Below, in pieces: positions 17,882 through 25,570 of a DNA stretch of 35,134 nt. The notes below the pieces were generated by a model. The model saw only the letters and a list, made by a program, of their open reading frames with translations. It was not told the origin of the DNA and ran no database searches. The position numbers and the translations under genes were made by a program. This DNA comes from Methanosarcina sp. UBA5. GTDB lineage: Archaea > Halobacteriota > Methanosarcinia > Methanosarcinales > Methanosarcinaceae. The DNA is taken from contig NZ_DAVG01000034.1 of assembly GCF_002505485.1 (NCBI RefSeq), positions 1 to 35,134 of the forward strand, given 5' to 3'. The stretch's first letter is position 1. Each line of letters opens with the position of its first letter.

Positions 17882-19030
17882 TCAAATTTTATTCCTGAAA
17901 AGGATAGAAATCGCAGCAAGCCCTGAGACTAAAGCTGCCGCAGAAAAACCGGGGATTCCGTTTTTACCTGATGCCTCTGTTTCTGAAGTAGTATTATTTG
18001 CCAGGCTAACGCTGGAATTCGGAGAGAGATCGGATTCGATAACTGTTTCCCTGTGTTCAATAACATCACCTTCATTTCCCAGAAGCTCGATCTCAAGCCT
18101 GTATATCCCTGCCGGAAGCCTGTGGTTCCAGGCTACTTCAACGGTTTCGTCATCATTATTCAGCAACACTGGAACTCTTTGCTGGACAGACTCAACAAGA
18201 CTGGCATTCCCTTTTTCAGAATTTGCATTCAGTTTATATACCGAAAAAACCAGGCTTCCTTCAAAAGGCACCTGGGAACGCCCATAAACAGTTGCACTTG
18301 CTCCGGTCTCATCTTTGTAGGTATCGGTAATCTCCGCCTTGTCGCTGGCAGTAAACTGCTCGGCTGAGCTTATAACCTCTTTTTCAGGGGAATAAACCTG
18401 AATCTTTACTCTTCCAACATACTCTTTATTGTTTTCAAGTAGTGCACCCCAGGTAGCGGAAAAAATATATGGAGCGCTGGTAAGTGATAATTTTTCAGCT
18501 TTTGTTGTATAAACGACATCCGAACCATTTACAAGCATATATTCGATATCAAAAAGTGAGGCTTCTTTTGGAGAGAGTGCGACACTGATTCCCTCGGAGT
18601 TAGCAACCAGGTCATTTACCTGAAGCCTTGATGCAGAATTAGTACCGTAAGCAAAATTATACTCAGCCTCTGAGAGGGCCAGCTTTCCCTCAAGAAGCCT
18701 GGCCTTTAACTTATAAGCTCCACGTTCAGAGCTTCCGACATTCCAGAAACCAACCTTTATTACCTGTTTATTTGCAGGAATACTATCTATTGAAAATACC
18801 TGCCTGTCAAGCATTTCCTCATTTGTTCCCACGGGTCTGGCAAGAAGCACTTCAAGACTCAAGTTATTTTCTGGCTGATCCGAATAAAGAGTTACATCAA
18901 AGGATTCAAGATCACTATAAAGATCGGCTATGCGAGCTGGACCTGTTCTGTCAATCTGTGTGGTGTTTGCTGCAGAGGCCGGGAGGATCGATATAAGAAA
19001 CAAAACAAGTAAGAAAAGCGCGGATTTCAT
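17882..19030 (-). CDS. Secreted exoprotein with PGF-CTERM-like anchor, first gene of the export operon
   Basis: A protein of 382 residues from the ATG of MKSALFLL (GGGG 8 nt upstream); an upstream in-frame ATG would add 10 polar residues in front of the signal peptide and is not preferred. Residues 1-21 form a signal peptide ending in PASA. The body is beta-rich with repeated modules (e.g. SFDVTLYSDQPENNLSLEVLLA; GIYRLEIELLG), suggesting immunoglobulin-like folds. The C-terminus has GIPGFSAAALVSGLAAISILFRN, a PGF-CTERM-type sorting signal. Its place ahead of two MacB-like permeases suggests it works with them on the outer face, in the position where bacteria use a periplasmic adaptor. That role is inferred from gene order only. 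Confidence 0.85.
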   Translation of the reverse strand: MKSALFLLVLFLISILPASAANTTQIDRTGPARIADLYSDLESFDVTLYSDQPENNLSLEVLLARPVGTNEEMLDRQVFSIDSIPANKQVIKVGFWNVGSSERGAYKLKARLLEGKLALSEAEYNFAYGTNSASRLQVNDLVANSEGISVALSPKEASLFDIEYMLVNGSDVVYTTKAEKLSLTSAPYIFSATWGALLENNKEYVGRVKIQVYSPEKEVISSAEQFTASDKAEITDTYKDETGASATVYGRSQVPFEGSLVFSVYKLNANSEKGNASLVESVQQRVPVLLNNDDETVEVAWNHRLPAGIYRLEIELLGNEGDVIEHRETVIESDLSPNSSVSLANNTTSETEASGKNGIPGFSAAALVSGLAAISILFRNKI

Positions 19031-19147
19031 GATATTTCCCCGATTCGATAATAAAAACATTATTTTGATCTGAAAGACTTATAGTTATTTTTTGAGTTAT
19101 ACATAAGTTTACTAAGATTCAATGAATAAAGCTTATTATAAAATTCA

Positions 19148-19160
19148 TGAACAATGTTCA
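19148..19160. promoter_or_regulatory. Palindromic operator, copy 1 (TGAACAATGTTCA)
   Basis: It is a 6-bp dyad around a single centre base, in the control region between the export operon and the tetR-type gene. It lies just upstream of a minus-strand TATA-like TTTATAATAA (about 19130-19140). The same 13-mer recurs 54 bp away, each time followed by CTTAG. This is the expected kind of target for the adjacent TetR regulator. Confidence 0.7.
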
Positions 19161-19201
19161 CTTAGTAAAGATTAATGAACACAACTTATTAATAAAGATT
19201 T

Positions 19202-19214
19202 TGAACAATGTTCA
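19202..19214. promoter_or_regulatory. Palindromic operator, copy 2 (TGAACAATGTTCA)
   Basis: Identical to copy 1, and ending 15 nt before the ATG of the TetR gene. Binding here should block that gene (autorepression). A half-site TGAACA lies between the two at 19176-19181. Confidence 0.7.
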
Positions 19215-19229
19215 CTTAGGAAATTTCAT

Positions 19230-19871
19230 ATGCTAGCTAAAAAAAGTGTTCAGGATAATCAGATGAGTGTCAAACGGGACAAAAAGGCGAAAATTATCTC
19301 TATTCAGGATGCTATGTGCATGCTGATAGAGACAAAAGGTTATGAAAATGTGACCATCCGGGACATAGCTGAGGCTGGCGGTGTGAGCATAGGACTGATC
19401 TACAAGTATTTCCCGGGAGGTAAGTTTGATATTCTTAAGGAGATCAGTTATCGATATACGGATGAGCTACTGATGACAAATCAGTCCGAAAATATTGATT
19501 TTAATGATTTTCCAGGCTACATCAGGCATGTAATAAAAAATATGCAGCAATACACCAAAGACAATATATCCTTGTCAAAAGCATTGATCATAGCGTCACT
19601 GCTCGACGGCGAGATCGTGGACGAAATCAAAAATATGGATTTTAAGAATGAATACTACAAAGCTGTGTCCGAACTTTTTTGCCGTTTCAATGGCGTTGAA
19701 ATAGGCGATAAAGACCCTCTGGAAGTCCTTATGGACTGGGGGATTGCAGTAAAAGGCATTATCCACTGCGACGTAATCTATTCCCTGTCCCTCATCAAGA
19801 GTGAAGAATCCCTGACCGACCTGATGGTCGATATATCTTTGAAGATTTGGGGCTATCGGAAGACATCATGA
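19230..19871 (+). CDS. TetR/AcrR-family transcriptional regulator
   Basis: A protein of 213 residues. The N-terminal helix-turn-helix is typical: VTIRDIAEAGGVSIGLIYKYFPGGKFDILKEI (about residues 41-72, quoted in part for position), with the Y-x-Y-F recognition-helix end. The remainder is an all-helical ligand-binding domain with no recognisable ligand signature. The start at 19230 has AGGA 8 nt upstream; the ATG at 19263 is an alternative. It faces away from the exoprotein/permease operon and two identical palindromes lie between them, so it most likely represses that operon and itself. The nitrogenase-like cluster starts 341 nt downstream on the same strand; no copy of the palindrome is seen in front of it, so control of that cluster is not shown. 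Confidence 0.9.
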   Translation: MLAKKSVQDNQMSVKRDKKAKIISIQDAMCMLIETKGYENVTIRDIAEAGGVSIGLIYKYFPGGKFDILKEISYRYTDELLMTNQSENIDFNDFPGYIRHVIKNMQQYTKDNISLSKALIIASLLDGEIVDEIKNMDFKNEYYKAVSELFCRFNGVEIGDKDPLEVLMDWGIAVKGIIHCDVIYSLSLIKSEESLTDLMVDISLKIWGYRKTS

Positions 19872-20212
19872 GTTTTTTCCTTCCTGAACAGAATCTAGGA
19901 ACCGGAATAATAATTTCTTAAATACTTTTTCTCGTTAAGCTAAAAAATATTCAAAGGGATTACAGAAAGCTTCTTGTTACGACCTGCTTTTACAAAAACC
20001 AGTAAGTATAGAAAAGAAAATTGAAAAACGTTATTTGTAGGATATTAAAATTTTTAAGTGAACCCAGCGGTCCTATTAACTGCCTGGCTTCTAGTGGCCT
20101 GGCTGGCTCGACAGGCTCCTAGCTGACTGCCTCTACAAGTCCTGGAGATCCTCATTATTTTCCATGATAAAATTTGAAAAAATATTTATCTCTAAGCAAC
20201 ATTGGAGAATGT
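19872..20212. other. Region upstream of the nitrogenase-like cluster
   Basis: This is 341 bp without a gene. A GC-rich, CTGGCT-rich patch at about 20064-20150 stands out from AT-rich surroundings. Just left of it (20038-20064), TAGGA-TATTAAAA-TTTTTAAGTG resembles the sequence beside tRNA-Ala at 25418-25442. An AT-rich AAAATATTTAT at 20178-20188 may be a TATA element about 25-30 nt ahead of the chosen GTG start at 20213. Confidence 0.4.
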
Positions 20213-21640
20213 GTGAATCCGGGAAACAATTCAATAGTATTTCACGGTGACCTGCAGCAGTTATTGAATAAAGTAGAAACTGGAGAGATGATTCCCAAGC
20301 TACAAGCTTCGCATGCTCCCATGTGTAAATTTTTTACTTCATACTACGTTATCAGCGGGATTCGTCATGTTGTTCCTCTTGTCCACGGTCCGACCGGATG
20401 CCCACTTTACATGTCGGATTTTGTCAGAACACGGGAGTGCTGTGAAATCCGCGGAGTTCCGCTAGAACCCACAGCCTGCACCTCACTTAATGAGAGCAAC
20501 ATCATTTATGGTGGAGAGGGAAAACTTCTGGAAGCAGTAAAGGAAGCATATGCTAAGTATCACCCAGACTTAATCGTCATCCTCTCTTGCTGCTGCTCAG
20601 GAATTATCGGCGATGACGTTGAAAGTATTGCCCATGAGGCAGAGAAGCTGGTCGGTTGCCGGGTACTGGCACTCCGCAGCGAAGGATTTGGCGGCGATTT
20701 CCGAAGCGGCTATGAAGATGCCTTCAAGCTCATTATGGATTTGATGGAGCCTCCTGAAAAGAAAATGAAAGGGACGATTAACATCCTTGGAGCCCGTTGG
20801 GGCCCTACCCCCACAGAGTTCAACTGGGACATGGATGAAATAGAACGTCTCCTTGGTGAAGTCGGAATAAAGATTAATGCCATCATCGCTGGAGGATGCA
20901 CTGTGGAGCAAATCAAGCATGCTAGAGAGGTTGAACTAAATGCTTCATGGTGCTTTGATTGGGGACAGAAATTGGGTGACCTGATGCAGGAACGGTTCGG
21001 TATCCCATATAGCAATACCGGACAACCCTATGGGCCTGAAGCCACAAAGGAATGGCTGCTCGGAGTGGCAACACCTCTTGGAATGGAGGCTGAAGCCATA
21101 AAGGTAATTGAACGAGAGATAAAGGAAGTGGAACCTGATATCAAATACCTGAGAAAGGCTCTCTCCGGAAAAACAGCCATTATCGAAATATCGGAGTTTC
21201 CAGGGCCGATACGAGCACTTTCACTTGCACGGATGGCAGAAGAGTTTGGCGCCCATCCAGTTGTAATCAACGTCCACCCATATACTATCAAGGAACGTAT
21301 GCCCAGCATCAAGTTTCTCCTGGAAACTGGGGTTAATCCAGAGATTATTCTGACAAAAGGGCTCTTCCGTTTGGGGAGTTTTCGGTCGTCAAAAGAGACC
21401 GAAGACGAACTTGAGGAGATCGTAAAGGGATATGAAAACCCCATATTTTTCGGGAACTCCGGTCGGTTCCCTCCCTGTCCGGTAGTAAACTTAACACTCA
21501 TGAATCCGGCATTCCAGCCCCAGTATGGTTTCAGAGGAATAAAGAACATTGCAGCTCTCGTCAGGCAAGCCCTTGAGAACAAAAATCTTCCACGTTCACG
21601 CTTATTTAAGGGGATGCTCTATGGAACAAGAACCAATTAA
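20213..21640 (+). CDS. Nitrogenase component-1-like protein, NifD/NifE-type subunit
   Basis: A protein of 475 residues from GTG 20213, chosen because GGAGA lies just upstream; a TTG at 20174 would add 13 residues without a ribosome binding site. The Oxidored_nitro fold is recognisable. Cysteines at the three P-cluster positions are present: C38 (PMCKF), C63 (VHGPTGCP) and one of C126-128 (LSCCCSGIIGDD). The stretch NASWCFDWGQKLGDLMQERFGIPY places C247 where NifD binds its metal cofactor (Cys275 in Azotobacter). I see no histidine matching NifD His442 before the C-terminal QPQYGFRGI, a difference shared with NifE-type scaffolds. It overlaps the next gene by 20 nt. It is too divergent to be NifD itself, and the paired second subunit argues against the homodimeric CfbD. 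Substrate unknown. Confidence 0.85.
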   Translation: MNPGNNSIVFHGDLQQLLNKVETGEMIPKLQASHAPMCKFFTSYYVISGIRHVVPLVHGPTGCPLYMSDFVRTRECCEIRGVPLEPTACTSLNESNIIYGGEGKLLEAVKEAYAKYHPDLIVILSCCCSGIIGDDVESIAHEAEKLVGCRVLALRSEGFGGDFRSGYEDAFKLIMDLMEPPEKKMKGTINILGARWGPTPTEFNWDMDEIERLLGEVGIKINAIIAGGCTVEQIKHAREVELNASWCFDWGQKLGDLMQERFGIPYSNTGQPYGPEATKEWLLGVATPLGMEAEAIKVIEREIKEVEPDIKYLRKALSGKTAIIEISEFPGPIRALSLARMAEEFGAHPVVINVHPYTIKERMPSIKFLLETGVNPEIILTKGLFRLGSFRSSKETEDELEEIVKGYENPIFFGNSGRFPPCPVVNLTLMNPAFQPQYGFRGIKNIAALVRQALENKNLPRSRLFKGMLYGTRTN

Positions 21641-22979
21641 GGAACCAGCTGCGCCATCAGCTTCATCTTCGGAGGCTTGTACCGACCCCTACCTCCGCTG
21701 TGCTTTCAACGGCGCTGCCCTTACAGCACTGGGAATATCTAATTCTGCCTTGTTAGCTCATTCCCCGCAAGGATGCGAGTACCTTGTCAACAATGCCTTC
21801 GCCTCACAGGAGTGCGACTACATGGAGACGATGACCCTATGTACGAAGCTCTGTGTGGACGAGATCGTGCATGGCGGAGAGGATATACTTGCCCGCACGA
21901 TCCGGGAGGTAAAAGATCTACCGATTTCGGCCCTATTTGTACTCAGTGCATGTGGACCTGAGATAGTGGGAGATGATATCGTGGGAGTGTGCGAGACCTT
22001 GCAGCCTGAAGTAAAGTTTCGCCTCGTTCCTATTGAATGTGCCGGATTTAGGGGGTCGCAGTATGACGGTATCGATATCGCGCTGGATACAATCCTGAAA
22101 AAGTTGGTAAAAGATAACGTTGAGAAAGTCCCGAATTCAGTTTGCCTTGTCGCTCCCCATGCAAATGCTAACCCTACTTGGCCAGCAGACCTTGCGTGGG
22201 TGAAACAGGTTCTCTCCCGGATGGGCGTTAAGGTTGTAGCTACGCTCACACACCGAACCCCTATTGCTGAAATCGAGAACATAGCATCTGCCGAGACGTC
22301 TCTCCTGCTGAGTCACGATGCAGGGCAGAAAGCAGCGGATTACCTTTCCTCGGCGTATGGCATCAAGCAGGTCTGCAAAGGAATACCTCTGCCTATAGGG
22401 ATGACAAACACGCATCGCTGGTTGACCGCGCTTGGAGAACGTTTCGATGCGCTGAAAACGACGGAGGAGATGGTTGCGGAAGGCGAAAGAATGGTAATGG
22501 CAACGTGCCGGCGAAAGTGGCCGATGGCAAGATTCCTGTACCGAACCCCGGCAGCAATTGTTGCCGATGCTACAGTAGGGATACCACTGGTTCGTTTTGT
22601 CACCGAGGAGATGGAGATGACTCCGGAACTTGTTGCTCTATACACTTCACAACGGCCAGTGCGGGAATTGCTTGAGCGGGAACTCCAGAGCCTCGGGCTT
22701 AATCCTAAGGTCGTGTACGGAACAGACGTGTATAAAACACGAAAGAGTCTCCAGGAGGTCAGGCCACAGGTCGTGTTTGGTAGTACAATCGAAAGGCACG
22801 CCAGCGAGGGACTTTCCGTTGCCTATGTTATTGAGGTAGTCAGAATGGTGCGCCAGTTTAGGATGATCAACCGGGAATACTTCGGGTATAATGGCATCCT
22901 GAACTTGTTCGAGTATGTCCAGAACGAATGGACGATGGGGTGGCGTTCGAAAGAAAAAAGATACGGGGCAAAGTGGTGA
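21621..22979 (+). CDS. Nitrogenase component-1-like protein, NifK/NifN-type subunit
   Basis: A protein of 452 residues, starting with ATG inside the end of the previous gene (20-nt overlap, AAGGGG upstream), which points to translational coupling and a hetero-oligomer. The three NifK-type P-cluster cysteines are visible: C27 (LRCAFNGAALTALG), C52 (SPQGCEYLV) and C111 (LSACGPEIVGDD). The intervening EIVHGGEDIL matches the FGG motif of the family. No cofactor-binding cysteine is expected in this subunit. Further cysteines at 65, 74 and 78 are not typical of NifK. Length is shorter than NifK (about 520), mainly at the N-terminus. Codon use is richer in G and C than the surrounding genes, suggesting a different history for the cluster. 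Confidence 0.85.
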   Translation: MEQEPIKEPAAPSASSSEACTDPYLRCAFNGAALTALGISNSALLAHSPQGCEYLVNNAFASQECDYMETMTLCTKLCVDEIVHGGEDILARTIREVKDLPISALFVLSACGPEIVGDDIVGVCETLQPEVKFRLVPIECAGFRGSQYDGIDIALDTILKKLVKDNVEKVPNSVCLVAPHANANPTWPADLAWVKQVLSRMGVKVVATLTHRTPIAEIENIASAETSLLLSHDAGQKAADYLSSAYGIKQVCKGIPLPIGMTNTHRWLTALGERFDALKTTEEMVAEGERMVMATCRRKWPMARFLYRTPAAIVADATVGIPLVRFVTEEMEMTPELVALYTSQRPVRELLERELQSLGLNPKVVYGTDVYKTRKSLQEVRPQVVFGSTIERHASEGLSVAYVIEVVRMVRQFRMINREYFGYNGILNLFEYVQNEWTMGWRSKEKRYGAKW

Positions 22980-22986
22980 AGGAACT

Positions 22987-23832
22987 ATGAGACAGATCGC
23001 GATCTACGGCAAAGGGGGAATCGGGAAGAGTACTATCTCCTCGAACCTGTCCGCCGCATTACATGAGATCGGGCACACGGTTATGCAGGTTGGTTGTGAT
23101 CCCAAGAGGGATTCGACCAGGATTCTTGCAGAAGGAAAGTTTATTCCTGCAGTGCTGGAAGAGCATCGGGAACAGCTAAGGGTAGGAAAAGATGAGTATG
23201 CGATCAATCTGGATAATATTGTATTCAGGTCGCCTGGCGGGGTCTACCTTGTCGAAGCAGGGGGACCGGAACCAGGTATAGGGTGTGCCGGCAGAGGCGT
23301 GCTGACCGCACTGCAGATCCTAAAAGACCTCAGGGCGTTTTCAACCTACAACATTGACGTGGCAATCTACGACGTACTCGGTGATGTCGTATGTGGTGGA
23401 TTCTCTATGCCGATTCGCGAAGGATTTGCAGAAGAAATCTACCTAATCTGTTCCGGTGGGTTCATGAGTATATACGCTGCAAACAACATTGCACGGGCCG
23501 TGCAGCGCCTTGCAAAGCGAGGAGATGCGGGTCTTGCCGGGATAATTTGTAACAGCAACGGCGATGAGGCTTTCGAGCATGCGTTTATTCCTGCATTTGC
23601 AAAAAAGCTGGGAACCTCATTTGTCCAATTTGTCCCTAGGAGTCCTTTGATTCAGGCTTGTGAGCTAGAAGGGAGACCACTTGTGGAATATGCCCCTGAT
23701 TCACGGGAAGCAGAAATCTTCCGGAATCTCGCAAAAGCTATTATAGAAAATGATTCACGGGTGATCCCGACACCGATAAACGATCTTGCTGAGCTTGAGA
23801 CAATGTACCGGCAATGTCTGGCAAAGAAATAA
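22987..23832 (+). CDS. NifH-like Fe protein (dinitrogenase-reductase family ATPase)
   Basis: A protein of 281 residues, starting 7 nt after the previous stop, with GAAGGAA overlapping that junction. Motifs: Walker A YGKGGIGKST (residues 8-17), CDPKRDST (37-44), and the two cysteines that bridge the shared [4Fe-4S] cluster in NifH dimers, C100 in GIGCAGRG and C136 in LGDVVCGGFS. R103 matches the arginine that DraT modifies in some NifH proteins. So it should form a homodimer, hydrolyse ATP and pass electrons to the D/K-like pair encoded just before it. It is a nitrogenase-superfamily reductase, as in NifH, BchL, CfbC and MarH; which subgroup it belongs to needs a tree. It keeps all residues needed for activity. 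Confidence 0.9.
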   Translation: MRQIAIYGKGGIGKSTISSNLSAALHEIGHTVMQVGCDPKRDSTRILAEGKFIPAVLEEHREQLRVGKDEYAINLDNIVFRSPGGVYLVEAGGPEPGIGCAGRGVLTALQILKDLRAFSTYNIDVAIYDVLGDVVCGGFSMPIREGFAEEIYLICSGGFMSIYAANNIARAVQRLAKRGDAGLAGIICNSNGDEAFEHAFIPAFAKKLGTSFVQFVPRSPLIQACELEGRPLVEYAPDSREAEIFRNLAKAIIENDSRVIPTPINDLAELETMYRQCLAKK

Positions 23833-23863
23833 GAAACTCAATTATTTCACGGAAGTAGCATTT

Positions 23864-24496
23864 ATGAAATACGTCGATGTCGACAAAATTTATCAGAATC
23901 TGCCGCTTGAAAAAATTCCCTGGAATAGCGAGACGCCTCCAGATGCGCTTGTTGAGTTGGTACAAAGTGGAAAAGTCCGGCCCTGCAAGACCATTGATCT
24001 TGGTTGTGGTGCCGGCAACTATGCGATATACCTTGCTGGCCAGGGATTTGAGGTAACCGGTGTCGATAGTTCCCCTACCGCAGTAAAGATCGCGACTGAA
24101 AATGCACAAAAAAGGGGAGTCAGGTGCAGATTTATTGTCGCTGATCTCCTCGGAGACCTGCATGAAGTAAAAGAGACTTTTGACTTTGGATACGATTGGG
24201 AATTTTTGCACCATATATTTCCTGAAGACCGGGAAAAATACGTAAAAAATGTGTATAATCTCCTGAAACCAGGAGCACAGTACCTTTCTGTCTGTTTTTC
24301 TGAAAAGGATCAACAGTTTGACGGCAAGGGTAAATTCCGGAAAACTCAATTGGAAACGACACTATACTTCTCTTCGGAGTCCGAAATAAGGGATCTCTTT
24401 TCACCCTACTTTGTCATAAAAGAACTAAAAACGATAGAAATTAACACTAAATTTGCATCTCATAATGTAATTTATTCGTTCTCTGAGCGTCGCTGA
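23864..24496 (+). CDS. SAM-dependent class I methyltransferase, last gene of the nitrogenase-like cluster
   Basis: A protein of 210 residues, 31 nt after the NifH-like gene, with GGAAG ahead of the ATG. Motif I is TIDLGCGAGN (residues 43-52), the acidic ribose-binding residue is D68 in TGVDSS, and motif II/III is VADLLGDL. The YDWEFLHHI region resembles the thiopurine methyltransferase/TehB-like branch, whose members methylate sulfur, selenium, tellurium or small oxyanions. That likeness is weak evidence. No cobalamin or radical-SAM cysteines are present. Its placement suggests it makes the substrate of, or acts on the product of, the reductase encoded upstream; sulfur or nitrogen methylation are both possible. 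The family call is firm; the substrate is unknown. Confidence 0.85.
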   Translation: MKYVDVDKIYQNLPLEKIPWNSETPPDALVELVQSGKVRPCKTIDLGCGAGNYAIYLAGQGFEVTGVDSSPTAVKIATENAQKRGVRCRFIVADLLGDLHEVKETFDFGYDWEFLHHIFPEDREKYVKNVYNLLKPGAQYLSVCFSEKDQQFDGKGKFRKTQLETTLYFSSESEIRDLFSPYFVIKELKTIEINTKFASHNVIYSFSERR

Positions 24497-24757
24497 TCTC
24501 GTTAAATACTCAAACCAATCGACAACGCATTAAATTTACCTTTTGGATTGACATTGTGCAGGTTATAGAAGAACTCCTTAGAAGAACTTCTTGATCTGAC
24601 ACTTCTAAAAAATAAAAATAGATCAGGTAACTGTAGGTGACCAGGTTTTTGGATGAGCCCATTAAATATACAAACTGATTAAATAAATTTAATTAAATGG
24701 CTAGTTTTTTATAATAGTAATTACATATTATAAATTGGTTCATGAGGGAGTGATCTG

Positions 24758-24946
24758 TGGAGTAAATTCAGGACAGCTTGAAATCTGATCCCGTAATATA
24801 CTTCATTGCGCGTATCTGTAAAATGGAGCAAATTCAGGACAGCTTCAAAACTGATCTCGTAATATACTTCATTGACGCGTATTCGTAAAATGGAGCAAAT
24901 TCAGGACAGCTTCAAAACTGATCCCGTAATATACTTCATTGATGAA
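24758..24946. repeat. Three tandem copies of a 66/67-bp unit
   Basis: The copies start at 24758, 24824 and 24891 with TGGAG(T/C)AAATTCAGGACAG. They share AAAACTGATC, CGTAATATACTTCATTG and a variable CGCGTAT...GTAAAA end; the third copy lacks that end. Copies 2 and 3 are nearly identical, copy 1 has several changes. They carry no open frame of note. Confidence 0.9.
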
Positions 24947-25014
24947 GGTCAAACCTTGTGAACCACCTTACAACCAACTTTAACAATAAGCCTATAGATA
25001 CTTTTTCTCATCTC

Positions 25015-25149
25015 TTACTGCTTTTTTCCGTTCTTCTTTACTTCCGTCTTTGCCGGGCTGTAATCGTTAAAGCCTTCGGGCATATAACCAGACCTAAAGC
25101 CGCCTTCAAGGGCAAATATCGATATATTTAGAGGCGGTTTAAGAAACTT
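25015..25149 (-). pseudogene. Possible C-terminal remnant of an unidentified gene
   Basis: Downstream of a TGA (25150-25152, minus strand) the frame reads through 44 codons with protein-like composition, including ALEGGFRSGYMPEGFNDYS, then a basic tail ending in VKKNGKKQ and a stop. There is no ribosome binding site or suitable start codon. It looks like the tail of a decayed gene, perhaps a transposase, but I do not recognise the family. It may also be chance. Confidence 0.25.
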
Positions 25150-25439
25150 TCAAGTCATGTTTAATACAATTTCACCTATTACACTCTAAAAACTCAATAT
25201 TCAGGCTGAAAATGAGTTGGATTTGCCATGAAAAGTTCCGACTTTCCTGGTTACCAATCCACAATTAGATTTTTTATTTCAATTCTTTAAAATATACTTT
25301 AGCCTGCCATTTGGCGAAAAGGGAATTCTAAAGGAGGGCAGATACCTTCTGGCTACTACCTGCTCTCCAAAGTGTCGGTAAGTGTAAAAAGGAGTTTGGA
25401 AAATAGTGGTAATAATTAGGAATATTAAAAGTTTTTAAG

Positions 25440-25511
25440 TGGACTCGGCGGGATTCGAACCCGCGGCCTTTACGTTGCGAACGTAACGATCTTCCCCTGA
25501 TCTACGAGCCC
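25440..25511 (-). tRNA. tRNA-Ala (anticodon CGC)
   Basis: The minus strand folds into a standard cloverleaf. The acceptor stem GGGCTCG/CGAGTCC contains the G3-U70 pair that marks alanine tRNA. The D stem is GATC/GATC, the anticodon stem TTACG/CGTAA with loop TTCGCAA (anticodon CGC, reading GCG), and the T arm GCGGG-TTCGAAT-CCCGC. The discriminator base is A and CCA is not encoded. There is no intron. A T-rich run follows the 3' end. Confidence 0.95.
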
Positions 25512-25570
25512 AAGAAAGGAGAATATGAAAAGACTGTTTTCCGGACACGTTGTCCGGGTCTCTTCTCCTC

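Larger units (their letters stand above)
24497..25439. other. Gene-poor region between the nitrogenase-like cluster and tRNA-Ala
   Basis: This is 943 bp with no intact gene. It contains a triple 66/67-bp repeat (24758-24946), a possible minus-strand gene remnant (25015-25149) and a hairpin with arms GGAGGGCAG/CTGCTCTCC (25333-25368, one G-T pair, 18-nt loop). Remnants and repeats beside a tRNA gene are the usual look of an insertion-prone site. Confidence 0.5.

Noticed and set aside
20064..20150. A degenerate tRNA in the GC-rich patch
   Set aside because: No T-arm consensus or cloverleaf could be folded on either strand.
20213..23832. Calling the cluster nifDKH or cfbCD
   Set aside because: The D/K subunits are too divergent and lack the nif gene set; CfbD is a single subunit and no other cfb gene is near, so gene symbols were left empty.
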